Shown: positions 11,566-23,600 of the stretch, in pieces | Numbering within the stretch: position 1 is the first letter of the stretch | How the letters are laid out: every line of letters begins with the position of its first letter | Assembly (NCBI GenBank): GCA_029448655.1 | Contig: JACCLO010000001.1 | Location: 1 to 64,000 of the forward strand | Direction of reading: 5' to 3' | Origin: Wolfiporia cocos | Taxonomy: Eukaryota > Basidiomycota > Agaricomycetes > Polyporales > Phaeolaceae | Length of the DNA stretch: 64,000 nucleotides | The notes under the pieces: generated by a model | Database searches by the model: none | What the model was told of the DNA's origin: nothing | Seen by the model: the letters and a program-made list of their open reading frames with translations, nothing else | Translations under genes and position numbers: made by a program

Positions 11566-13402
11566 TCAGCAAGTAAAGTCAACGTCATGCTGTCCGAGGT
11601 AGTATTCGTGAAGATCCCCTTCACACGATGCCCAGAGACGCATTCCCTTGTTCGTGTCTGCTACATGCATAGCGACGACAGGCGCTGCGAATGTCCCGCC
11701 GAATAGTCGGTGTGAAGACTGCTCGAAGCCCGTTGTCGGCGGTCCTGACGATGATGACGGCAGCGGTGCCTCAAGTTGACCGCCCGTCCGCATTGACCAC
11801 ACCCGTACACGGCAGTCCTGGCCCGCAGCAAAGATATACTCTTCCCTCGGATCGACGGCAAGGCCCTGTGGCGTGGTGTTAAGGGTGAGCACACGAGGCA
11901 GGGACGAGTAGTGTGGGGCTCCGCACCAGCTTTGTAGAGTAAGTGTTATAGTGTCCCTTGAATTGCATCAAGGGCGTCCCGTTACGGAGGAACCGCAGGT
12001 CGTGCGTCTCCAACTGTCCGGAGTAATCAGCGGCAGCGTTCAGGTACGTGGACATTAAGCGTTGGCATGATTGAGTTACTCACGTCTCCACGTATCGTGC
12101 TTACAAGCAATTCCCACTCGTGCATAACGTTGAGATGTGTAATTGAGCTCGTGGTCCGTAGGAACCGCTGGTCAAGCAGGTCCTCCCGGGCAAAGTTACC
12201 GAGGCGCTTGTCAAAACGGTCGACGCATCCACTCCGAGCGCCTGTGTAAACCAAATGCTACATGGCACAGGACACTGTCGTCAGAACACGAATCGGTCAA
12301 TCATCAGATCGCGAACCTCATCCTGAAAAATGGACAGCACATCACTACCAACGTATAGGAAGTTGTAATGTTCGACGTCAATGTCGGGGAGTAGTAGCGC
12401 ACGCTTAGCAGCGCCTGAGATAAAGGTGAGAAAATATCAAGGACGCTGTATTCAACATACCGATTACGAGGCTGCGATTGTACAAATGGGCACCCCACGC
12501 ATCCCGACAATGCTTCTCTGGAATAGTGAGTATCGTCCAGAGTCTATGATGTGGTTAGGTAGAATGCGAAATTCTATGATCGTTACTCACTCAGTAGGTT
12601 CGTCCTCGCGAACCACCACTCTACATGGAGATCCAAAGGAGGTAGCTCTGCAATATCCCGAGACGGACCGGATTTAGTCCATACCCCGAAAGATTATTAA
12701 CTGCAGACGCACACGAAGCGTGTCCCCCAAGCGCACACAGACGATATCTGCCGATGAACGCTGAGCATCACGCGGACTGATAAAGGGGCATGCACGCGCA
12801 CCGACGACGCTAAGCTGAGTTGTCTCACATCTCCCGCATGCCTTGTGGCGCCGTGCAGCGCAAAGAGCCAGCCCTGTGAGTCGCCCACCATGACGGCAGC
12901 ATCGCCGTCATCGTTCATCAGCGCGGTCTATGTGGTATTCTAGTGAGTAAGCTGCGCATGGCAGACGCTGATGAACGTGCTTGCATTCCGACAGAAGCTC
13001 GTGATGCCCGCGTTCGTGACCTGGTGTGTGCGTCTGCGCGAGGTGAGAGCGATGCTGGCGGACTCGACTGCACTAAGCAGTTCCTCTGTCAACTAACAAG
13101 CTCCCAGGTGAGCAGTGGAAATCTGCGTACTGCATGTCCCTTCTCCGATTGTGACCGGCGTAGGCACTCCGCACATTCTCGAGTGAGGTCCATGGCTCCG
13201 TCGGAACAGCGCGCTGCATCCGTCTGCGTTTCGCCGCAGGTCCGTATTCCTCAGTCTCTGCAAGCAACGGGCTCAGCGGACGCGCGTGTGCTCCTTGGGG
13301 CCGGCTAGACCCTCCCGGCGGTGTATTGGCTGGCTTCGACCCCAGCGGGAAGTAACGCTTCTTGTCTTCGTCCCAATAGAGGCCAGGGAGATCGCGCGGC
13401 AT
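11566..13402 (-). CDS. WD40 protein, DCAF4/WDR21-like
   Basis: The start is the ATG at 13402. The N-terminus MPRDLPGLYWDEDKKRYF is the PGxYxDxxKxRYF signature found at the start of DCAF4/WDR21 proteins. After a Pro-rich, Arg-rich linker come WD-type strands spread over small exons: VYTGARSGCVDRFDKRLG, HEWELLVSTIRGD, then a LETHDLRFLRNG strand and a final repeat with GLAVDPREEYIFAAGQDC followed by RVRVWSM. The last intron joins KL to GLAVDP with good GT-AG ends. Known DCAF4 proteins are substrate receptors of CUL4-DDB1 ubiquitin ligases in the nucleus; this role is inferred from family only. The middle exons (12,250-13,070) are poorly resolved, so the propeller could not be counted. Confidence 0.75.
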
Positions 13403-16400
13403 TCTCTTGTTTTCAATGAGGCGTAGGTCCTGTTAATTTCCTGTTCAGTGTGCGAAAACGGAGTATTGTGATGAGGGGGATGACTGCGGGACGGAGGATA
13501 TGAATCATATACGCATTAGGAAGGCCGATCCCGGAGCGCCGGCGCAGCCATAATCGTGTCTGTGGCGCAGATCGTTACACCGCTCCTGTGTCCTAACTTG
13601 TTTCTGGACAGTCTTAAATAGTGATTGAGTGCCGAGTTTGTTGAGGAAGGGAGTATTAGTAAAATCACGCGGTTATTTGCTAAGGAAAGCTGCCCCTCCC
13701 ACTCGTTGTTAATACCTACCACAAATTCGGAACAAGTATTCACTTCTTGAACGGCCCGGCGACATTGACTCTGGCAATCTTCACGAACCAGCAAGTTAGG
13801 TTTGCCTTCCAGTAAGCTATACATAGAACCCATTCTAGTCACGAAGGGCATGCCCTGATACAGGCCTAACTGATCTGCTTTAGGCACTACGAATTCATTA
13901 AGTTGCTCGATGAGGTAGAGAATTCGAGGATAGGTACGTCACTTTAGTTGTAATGTATAGCGTAGCATGAGTATATGTGCCGCAATAGCCGCAAAAACCT
14001 TGGGTAAATTTAGGGAGCTGCGCGATAAGGGCTGCACTTCGTGCACTACCATTCATTAGTTCAGCCTTGGCGGACTGATGAGGAGGAAAGGCGACACTCA
14101 ATCCGCGCGACATGGGAGTGCGCAGGGATCCAGGTAGGAGCTGAGTCGGGTTTCGGAATACACGAACCTGCAATAGCAGATTGACCCTGAAAGAATGGGT
14201 CGGGGTTCCGTGATGCGTTTGAGTCGATCAAGTGAGACAAGGGGGGCTCGACCATCTGTAATTGCTGCGCATTAAATGGCCTGGACGATCACGGGCGAAG
14301 AAGTGGGTAGGAGGCTGTTTACTCCTACAGCCTGTGTCGCATGCAGTCGCTCTGTCCTACAGTGCAGAGATGGTGAAAGCCAACTTTCATGCAGCTGCGG
14401 GAGAGTGCGCAGCATTGACATTGGAAAACGTACAATGCAGCCATGCAAGACTGAATATTCTGGTTTCGTAGGTCCTCAAGCTTCGAAAAAATCTGCATGA
14501 GCTTCGTTGAAATCTGATGCGGCGCGTTTGCACCGAACATTCGGTATTTTTTCAATTCTCCCACGTAGAGACCCTTTCCTTCGCGTCTGATCGATGTGAG
14601 CACAGGCAGAGCACAGCCCACTAACGGTATCGACAGTGTCTTACTGGGAGCTTTCGTGCGCAGGGTCGAATTCAGTTAATCTCAGCCATTTATTATTGCC
14701 GACGCTAAATGGCAGAAGCTTCCGCAAGTACTGCGAAGCAAGAAATTTGAGGCATGTGGCATCATTGTGGTGCTGCGATGTCTTCTTGCGCAGGTCGCCT
14801 CGCAAGTCAGTCATCTGCAGCTGGAGCAAGGTAAATGGCCAGAACCCCTTGACAATCGTGCAGCAAACAGCAGTCGAAAGAGATACGTAATTGAAGGCGT
14901 CATGTATGGCGTATCACATATGAGACCTTAGATACTGGAGCTACAGGTGTGGCGTCATTTCATCTAGAGATTGATTAGGATGTAATGTGCAGAGAGTTAC
15001 AGCCGATCTTTGCGAGCCTTTCTCCCGGCCTTCGCACGTAGTCATCGATCAGACTATTCCTTTGTTTCTGATCTGATCAGTATACATTGAACATTGAGCG
15101 CGTCTTGCCACATCGTCTGCTCTTTCGCGGGGGCTGTTCGCGACCAATTCCATGATGACTACGCATACAAGGCCAACCGCTTGAACTCCGAGGCAAAGCC
15201 ACGACTATACGCGGGGAATCAAGAGACAGCCGGACGTTGAGAATATTTTGCTCGCGTACCAGCCGCCGCTGCACCCGCCGATTGCACGGACCATGTCTTG
15301 GCTGGTCCCATGGCTGTCGTGCGCGCAGGGTCGCGTCTGGTCGCCCGACCGAGGTTACGTACCTGCACGCAGCTGGTGCGACGAATCAATTACTCGGGTT
15401 CGAGTCATCGACGGCGAGCGTCGTCATTCTGCCGCCCTAGATGGTGTGAACTCTGCAACGCTATTTGGCGGCTGAGCGTTCGGACCTGGGGAGCGGGCAA
15501 TTTAAGTGCTGCCAGTCTAGATGCCTCTTTCGGTGGTCGGTGCCGCCCAAACACGCGGGAAAATGGTCATCCTGAATACTGGTGGGGATGATTGGACGGT
15601 GACGCCGCCAGAGCCTGGACCGCTCGAGGAGGGAAAATATTCGACTCATCGAAATCCGGGGTGATGACTTTTGTCATGACGCCCGGCGCACGCGGTCGGA
15701 GTTTGGCGACACATGCGCCCACCGACGGCGGCAGAGGCGCAGAGACAGCGAGCAGAGCGGGACGAACGACGTCGGAAGTAGCGTGAATGTTGCGGGATGA
15801 TGCTGATGATCGTCGTCGTTGCTGTTGACGACGACGGCTAGCCAAAAACATCTTAAAACACCCCGCTCAATGGGCGCCTAACCATACACTCTGACCCCCA
15901 TCCGTGAACGCTCTCCCGGACCTGCACCGGCGCACCCCTTCCTCCTCTCGAAATTTGTTCCTGATCCGCTCATTCATTCGTTGATTCGGAGTGTATATTG
16001 CACCGATGCTCCAGTCCAGGTCCTCCCTCTTCGTGCTACCCCCACCTGGCGAAGGTGAACACTACCGCCGCGTCTACGTCGAACGTGCTTGTGCGCTCGT
16101 CCTTGCCGAGGCTGCTTCTTCCGGGCCTCTTGTCGACGAGGTCCTCAAGCTCTGCCTGGAACTTTTACGGATACAGGCAGAACAGCGCACAACGCTCCCA
16201 GGGTGCTCCCCAGACGGCCTTGTCTCGGTAAGCACCCGTCCTTACGTTTAATGATCGTCGAAATTGCTGGGAAGATTCGGCGCCGCGTACGTGTATGGCA
16301 CGCGTTCGGACTTCGCGCAACAACAGGCTGTTGATCGCAGTGCGCCGACCGGGAATCGGTGTAGCAACCGCCGTGGGTCCCGCACGTCGGACGCGTCGGT

Positions 16401-16879
16401 GCGCGTGATCATCGTACCCGACCCGTATGATGGCCCCCGCGTCGGATGGTTGCCCGAAACGTCTGAAGATGTCGCAATGTGCAGCGCGATTTGTCGCACT
16501 TGCTGAATGCAGTGCGATTGATCTAGGATCACAGCGCTCCGACCCTTTGTAATTGGTCTTCCTGAACTAATGCCACCGCAACACGACTTTCTGAACGTTG
16601 CCTTGGCCTCCCCGTGATCGCCGCGGTCCGCGTATTTAGGGGAGTTATTGCGAGAGTTGGACGCTGGTCGAACGCCTGCGCGTCTTGGCTAGCGCAATGC
16701 GGCGATAGCGTGGTATGCACGCGCGTTCACATCTTCCTTACATACTCGATGATGCTAAAAGTTACTGACTCTGGCGCACCTACCTCTTCTAGCCATCCCA
16801 CTCTATATTCTCCTCATCCCCGGACCCATCGCGATATCCGAAAGCCTTGACGCGGCCCGCTGAACTTGACACACCGGAC
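13403..16879. other. Gene-poor intergenic region
   Basis: This 3.5-kb gap separates the WD40 gene from the RA-PH gene. No recognisable domain was found. It holds short open frames on both strands, some with plausible composition (for example minus-strand 13516-13887 and plus-strand 15998-16231). The last ~1 kb (about 15,900-16,880) is probably promoter and 5' leader for the RA-PH gene, with C/T-rich stretches. Confidence 0.6.
13516..14621 (-). other. Possible unidentified gene or gene remnant
   Basis: Several minus-strand open segments lie in tandem here: 13516-13887 (123 codons, includes GMPFVTRMGSMYSLLEGKPN), 13898-14173, and 14325-14621. A C-x2-C pair occurs in VSGLCSACAHID near 14,600. 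I recognise none of them and found no convincing set of splice sites joining them. They could be exons of a lineage-specific gene, a decayed gene, or chance open frames. The assignment is weak. Confidence 0.25.
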
Positions 16880-19800
16880 ATGCCTACCAAACGTCGCTCG
16901 CTGCAAGGGCTTTTCTCTCCGTCTTCCCGGAACGCGTCGCTCGCGCCTGATTCACCTTCCTCATCTACATCGGGGCGTGCTCGCTCTCATTCAACAGCAG
17001 TCTCCACGACAGGTCACTGGGATAACGATAGCATGTCCTCGCTCCCTGATCTCCCCTTGGTGCACCTGCCTACTCCTCCGCGCGCCTCGCCACCCCCTGA
17101 CCTGCTCGGCGACGACCCGTTCGCAAACCTTTCTCCTGCGCCTTCTGTGCGCCGTTTGCGTCCTCCGCCACTCAATCTTGGGAGCTCCGACATCAGTGAT
17201 ACTCGCTCACTGCCGCCCCGCTCGCCGCCGCCCTGCTCGCCTTTGTCCATGTGCGCGTCGCCTATATCCATGAGCGCGTCGCCTACTCGCGATTCGTTCG
17301 CGTCTTCATCCTCAGAGACCTCTTTTGCATTCCTGCAAAGCGCTCCGCCCACGCCACCCATCCCAGGCAGGGCAGGACCAGCCCGCCCAAGGTCCTCTGC
17401 CGGAGGCCAGGTACGCCCTGCTCATACTCGGCCGGCGTTCGCATCTCGGCCGTCGCTGCCGTCGCTGAAGGCGCTCGCACAGACCCGTATTGTCATTCCC
17501 AGGGTGTGTATTCCTGCCGCACTTTCTGACAAAGGGACCGAATTGCTCACTCATTTTCTTGCTGATCAGGTACGCAGAGGGCGTGTGGGCGCACAACTGC
17601 CTGTAGAGCCGTGGAACGAAAACGAGGCTGGTTCACCAAGAAGCCCGTCTGGTTCTCCGGAGACTCGCCGGCGGAAGCATTTGCGGCGTCCCACGGAATT
17701 GAGTACTATTAGGGACTCGCGCATGGTTCTGGACGGTCATTCATTCTTCATGGGAGAAGGTTCGCCTGAACAACACCTTGCTGATTTGGCTTCAGAGACT
17801 TCCTCTATTGCCACAAGCTCCTCATGTGCAGCGCAAGAGGCCGTCGACGACCCCATGAGCGTCCCGCCAATGCTACGCGCCTATTCAGATCCGTTCCCTC
17901 GCCGCTCGGACTCTCCACCTTCCACAGTTCCATCATTGTGTCCATCATTGTGTCCGTCCTCCCCAACGTACCCATCTTCTCCTAGCTCAGACTTTACAGA
18001 CCACTTTTCGCACTTCGATCAGGACACCACATACCCCGACTCGACCCCGTCATACGCCTCCCGCCATACACGTTTCCTAGACAGCGAACTCATCGCGACG
18101 CTTGATTATAACTATGCCGACGCGATTACGAAGCTCTCTAGGCCACCTTCCCCTCCTGCCAGTGTTATTCTCAACGCTGCCATGTTCGGGAAGGGTATCC
18201 TGAAGTCGCCCACAGTCCAAATCGAGCCAGGCACCTCTGCGGAGACTATACGCGCCTTCGCTATTCGTCCCCCATCGGAGGAGTCGAACTTCCATCGTTC
18301 GTCAGGGTCCTCGACAACAGACCTGTCCTCCACGAGGAGTAGCAGCAGACATTCTCGCGCTGCATCGTCTTGCTCGACGGCATCCACCGACTACGGCCAA
18401 AGCACAGGGCGCTCGAGCTTCATGAGCAGGGCCTCTTCTATGTTTGGCATCCCCTGGCCATCGGTCAGACCTGGACGTACGCCCCCGCTCTCCTGCTACG
18501 GTGAATACTCGTTCGCAGACCCCCACGCGTTCGCGGACGCCGATGACATCACGGAGAGGCTTTCCCAGTCTAGCGGGCGCTCCTCCTTCTATGTGTCCGA
18601 GAATGTAGACGCATTGGGTGAGCTGGTTGATGGTGCGGACGGCATGCAACGTAGCGCCACAACTGGCGGCCGGTCAGTTAGCTCAGGGTACAGCGCCGGG
18701 CATAGCGGGCGTTCCAACGGCTATGGGAGTGGTGGTGGGTCAAATGGGTTTAGCAGCAGCTTCGGCGGCAATGGAGGTGCAGGTGGTGGTCGGAGGGGTG
18801 GTGACGATGATCGGAACCGGAGACCTACGGGACGCCCGTCTACGTCGTCCGAGTCGGAAACCTCCTCAGAATCAGAAGAGGAAGAAAGCTCTGAGGATGA
18901 CGAGTACGCGACGCCACCCTCGCGAGCCACGCGCTCGACGGTCTCAGTCTCGCAGGACGACGATGTTCCTCTGGCACAGCAGATTCCCACGGCACTCAAG
19001 GCTCAGCGCACAATTCGCAGACAAGTCCGCGACGAGATTGACCAACGTAGGCGCGAGAGGAAGCAGCAGGATCCAGATCGCACCTTGCGACCACACTCAC
19101 CTAATGATCGCAGTGAGGCGCTGGCGCGGTCTGCTTCCGCAAAGGTGGCGAAGAACACCAACGGCGGTTCAAGAACGCTGTCTGGCACAACGCGGTTGCA
19201 ACCACCGCCGGAGCCGGTCGCAAACCCTGTGAAGCAGGTCGGGCGACAGCGCACTAAGACGCTCCCAGGCAACACTTCCAACCCCTTCTCAATTGGAGAT
19301 CTCACCAAGAAGCTGCTTGGTGTTCAGGCGGGTGGCGCGCTTCCCACTGCCGTGAGCAAGGGGCAGCGACCATCCATTGAGCAGGTCAAGCCGACAAAGA
19401 CCTCGACGAGGCCGCCTTCAAGGGACCAAAGCCTTGGAAGGGGACAAGGCGGTGACCATTCTGCGTCGCTCTTCAGACATCCGTCTCGCGCCGCAAAGGA
19501 TGCACCTCAAGACGATGGACGTGGCAGGACTATCAGGCCGGCGCGCTCGTTCAGCCGTCCCGGTACCGCCACAGTGGATGCGCCGCCTTTGCCTGCGAAC
19601 GCAAGCAGCCTCGGTAGGAGTGCTACAATGTCTAAGAAGCATCCATCGGCGGAGCCTATTGCCTCCCTCAATGTTCCGCCGACGCCCGGTGCACCCATGC
19701 TACCTGAGGAGCACCGTGCACTAGAGCGCGCACGGTCTTCTCGTCAAACCAGTCAGGAGCGTGCTCGGTCTCGTCGGCCTTCCAACGAGCAAGAGGGTGT

Positions 19801-20951
19801 GTCTGCAGGTCACCGACGAAGGAAGCCTTCGGTAGCTGCCGTCGACACCTCCTTCACTGGCGGAGCATCCTCCGCGCAGAAGTCTGCCCCCGTACAAGCG
19901 GTGACGAAGATCCAGAAGTGGCAACAGCGCATATTTGTTGGCAACATGCAACGATACGTTGTCGTCGAAATCGGCTCTTCGACGAGTGCAGGCGAAGTTC
20001 TGCAGATTGTCGATGGCCAGGGCGCCCTGGAAGAGGGTGCGGGAAGTGGCGGCTGGATGCTGTGGGAGGTCGCACAGGACTTCGGCATGGGTATGTCTGG
20101 ATCGTACATTGAACAACGGGTGCTCATAGCGTCGTAACATTACAGAACGACCTGTCCGCAGCTTTGAGCTGTTAGCAGATGTTTGTGGGGCTTGGAACAC
20201 CGATAAGATCGTTAACTTGTTGGTGATAAAAAAGACGCTGCTGGCGCCTATTCTCAGCCGTTCGGTAAGCAGGATGCTAGGCATTAACCGAGAGAATGTG
20301 CTAATAGCTTTGTGTAGGCAATACCCAAAAGCTCTCCCATTTGTAGCGGCTATGTACAGTATGAGTACAAACGCGGCAAGTGGCAAAAACGATGGCTTGA
20401 GTTGCGAGAGCACAGTCTTTGGTTATCGAAGCGGGATTCCGTAAGTATAGTGACAAGGTCTACTGCTTGGCTCGTCTTACATCCGCAATAGGCCAAGGAT
20501 TCCGTATTCCTGTGCTCTCTCAGCAACTTCGACGCGTACTATGTGACCCGCCCCTACAAGTCACCGAAGCCGTATGTTTTCGCGGTGAAGTCTACCGACA
20601 GCCTGACCTTCTTCGAGAACACTTCTGACTACGTGCACCTATTCGGAACTACTGAGGGCGAAGGCAAAAACTGGCTGGAGAAGATCCTTCTCGCTCGTGT
20701 GCGTTGGCCTTGCCGATTGAGGTGACCGTTTGCTGACCATTTATTTCCAGTCCTACGTCCTGTACCAGGAGCGCAACGTCATCTCTTCATCTGCTGCCAA
20801 CGGTGGTAATGGCCTTGCGAGAGCGGGAACTACGCGCGCTGGTCAACGCCCAGTGCAACCGCTTGTTAATGTTAGCGCGCCAAAGGTGGAAGGACCTGTT
20901 CCCGCTGCTTTTGAGCCTGGATCTCTGCTGGCAAAGCGGCTGCCGGTGTAA
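16880..20951 (+). CDS. RA-PH tandem-domain protein with ~1,000-residue disordered N-terminus
   Basis: The first exon is uninterrupted from the ATG at 16880 to about 20,090 and codes for a Ser/Pro/Arg-rich, low-complexity region with few predicted folded parts. One possible short structured piece is around 17,450-17,590 (RIVIPRVCIPAALSDKG, LLTHFLADQVRRG). The C-terminal exons hold a Ras-association domain (RYVVVEIGSSTSAGEVLQIV, WMLWEVAQDFGM joined to ERPVRSFELLADV) followed directly by a PH domain (SGYVQYEYKRGKWQKRWLEL, LWLSKRDS, FLCSLSNFDAYYVTR, WLEKILLAR). The RA-PH order resembles Grb7/MRL-type adaptors that link Ras-family GTPases to membranes and actin. Small introns separate the last five exons. 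A 12-nt direct repeat (17929-17952) gives PSLCPSLCPS. The role in this fungus is inferred. Confidence 0.85.
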
Positions 20952-21224
20952 CCTAATTATTCGCTCCCATCCCCTCTCCTCTCGCGCTGTCTCGTCTTCT
21001 GTGTCGCACTAGACTGTAGTCCCTCCTTCATAATTGTCTCTTCCAATCGTTTGCGGAGCACCACATACTACCACACTCATTGTATTACAGTTTGTAGCGC
21101 GATAGCAGGGGATAATACATTTGCCACGGATACATTACAGGCAATCCACGGAACGATGGGTACGAGCACTAAGATGGTGAACATAAAGAAGTCCAAGTGC
21201 CCAAGACGAAATTGAGGAACATGC

Positions 21225-23419
21225 TCAATCCGACGATTTCTTCTGCTTCTTCTTGGCTGGGCCGTCTTCGTCTCCATCTTTTGCCTTCGGCTTGGGCTTT
21301 GGACGTGGCTTCGGACGCTCCTCCTCGTCGACGTCCATCGCATCCTCCTTCTTCTTGGGCCTCGGCTTTGGCCGTGGCGCTGCCTTCTTAGGCTTTTCGC
21401 CCTCTTTATCATCGTCTTCAGCATCGCTTTCCTCTGCCTTGCCCTTTTTTGCTGAGGCCTTCTTAGGGGGCGCTTTCGCCTTACCCTTGGCCTTCATGAA
21501 GTCCCGATCGCCACTCGCGTCCGAAGCAGTTTGGCCTCCTTCATCAGACGAATCGCTGTCCGTAGGGGAGCCAGAGTCCGACGCTGATGCCTGGAAGTCC
21601 TCATCTATGTGGAGGGTAAGTAAAACACACGCCGGACGAGACACAGCCTCTCACCATCCTCGCTGTCCTCGTCGTCAACTCCGAGCCGCGGCTTCGGCAC
21701 CTCCTCGCCGTCGCTCGCGACGCTCTGCATCTCCTCGTCCTCGTCGTCCGGGCCGAGGATGAGCTCGCCTTCCATCATCTCATTCTTGACCTTGACCTTC
21801 TTCTCGCGGAGGTATGCCTCCGTGCCCTCGTGCTCCTCCTTGTTGATCGACGTAAACGTGTACTCCGGCCCACTCTTTGTGACGATTTTGAGATCGAAGG
21901 TGCGTGCGGCGGTCGCGCCGAGACCCGCGCCGAGCCGCGAGAATACGACCTGGTGGATGTCAGCAAGCTCGATGAGCGTCGGTTGCTTCGAGACGAAGAA
22001 GATATATTTCTCGAGCATGAAGAGGTCGCCCTGGACGGCCTTCAGGTTCGCCTTGATGCCCGGGTGCCCGACATGACTGAGCGGAGTTAGTGTCAAGCTA
22101 CTGAGAGCAAACGGATGCTCACCTCTGGAAGCTACCAGTGCCAATGATCTTCTTGCCGGACAGAGCACGGAAGACGCCAGAAACGACCTCGAATGTCGGA
22201 TCCTCGTAGTTCTTCTTCAGGCGGTCGTATTTAGCCACCTCTTCTCTGTGTTGCAGATGAGATCATGAGCCCTTTCGAGAGAAAAGGAGGTCACGTACTC
22301 TGACATATTCAGCTCAGCAGTAATCTCCTCTTCCCGGGTGAACTGCATGACAAGGTACTGGTACCGCGTCTGGCCTTGCCGGATAGGAGTGCTCAGGCCA
22401 AGCTGATAACGCGAACTCAGCGTCATTACTATAGCAGAGATGACTTGTACCCACAATGAAGAGAACATGCTGATCATCTTTAGGGAGGAGGAAGAGCCTT
22501 GAGATGCTGGCATACATGATCTTGTAGTCATACGTCTTTCCACGGAGCCGCAAGAAGTCGGGGAACATATCCACATCATATCGACCACGTGGAGTGAGGA
22601 CAAGGACCTCCTCGAAGCTTAGGATGACATCGCCCGCGACCTGGCCAATCTCTGCCTTCTCCTTGACGGCGTCGTGGAACGCCTGAGCGGCACTGATCTC
22701 CTCTTCTTCATCGTCAGAGTGGCCTGACTCCGCATCACGTGTTGCCGTTCCGGGAACATAGAAGCGGATTTCAACCATTTCATCAGGCGCACTGCGCGAC
22801 GGCTTTTTGCTGGAGGAGGGCGTGGCGAACTCGAGCGAGACTTCGGTGCGACCCGCAATGTTTGAATTGGCCACATTGGTGAGCGGAAGCTCGAAGGATG
22901 TTTTGTTCGAGATGAGGAAGGCAAGATCCTGGCCTGGTAATGGGGCAGTGTTTGACTTGTGCGGCCCTAGTTGGCGAGGGAAAGAACGTACCTCGGAAAT
23001 CTGTTGTACCCCAATTCCAGCCCTTCAATGAGACTTCCATCGTCTCAAGTGTGATGCTAAAGTGCTGCTTCAGCAATTGCGCGAGCTTGTCATGGTCCTA
23101 TCGTATTGTCAGCATTGCGAACATAAGCGAAACGGAGGTTCGGACCTCTCTAGAGAAGCCGTCAAATGTTTCCCTCGAGCGATCCTTGAGGCCAACTCTG
23201 AGCTGGTAGTTCCGCGCAACCCTGATCCACTGTGCCCACTTGATGTCCGACGAGGACATTGCGACCATTTTCTCGCTCTCTTCGCCCTTCCAGGCCATCC
23301 CACCCGCCGCGATACGATACTCTGTACACTATGAGATCACGTCGAAAGTCGGCATTATAGCACTTACTGCCGATTTCTGGCGAGAGGCCATGGTAAATGC
23401 GATCGAACTGGGTGGTCAT
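21225..23419 (-). CDS. POB3: FACT complex subunit Pob3 (SSRP1 homologue without HMG box)
   Basis: The start is the ATG at 23419 (MTTQFDRIYHGLSPE); an upstream in-frame extension has no conservation. Exons give the SSRP1/Pob3 order: N-terminal domain (WAQWIRVARNYQLRVG, GWNWGTTDFRGQDLAFLI), the PH-like dimer region (VEIRFYVPG, SFEEVLVLTPRGRYDVDMFP, LRGKTYDYKIMYASISRLFL), and the second PH module (KANLKAVQGDLFMLEKYIFF, IHQVVFSRLG). The tail (21,230-21,680) is highly acidic and then Lys/Pro-rich with repeated KPRPKPK motifs. No HMG box follows, as in yeast Pob3, where Nhp6 supplies it. FACT reorganises nucleosomes in transcription and replication together with Spt16. It is convergent with the RA-PH gene and head to head with alpha-actinin. 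Confidence 0.95.
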
Positions 23420-23600
23420 GGTGGGCGTGAAGGTGGTAGAGTGGCCGAGTGTGGCGGAGATGAGAGAGACCGACGCGTTTTCGGACTTTGAAAACGCGTC
23501 GCGCGCGTGGCTGCAGCAGTAAGCAGCAGCCATCCTAATCTACTTTCCACTTGCCACCGCTTACCCTCTGCCTCGGAACGCGCTCTGCTCAGCTCGGACA
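23420..23600. promoter_or_regulatory. Bidirectional promoter region, POB3/alpha-actinin
   Basis: Only 181 bases lie between the two divergent start codons. Both promoters must sit here or overlap the first exons. No specific element was identified. Confidence 0.55.
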
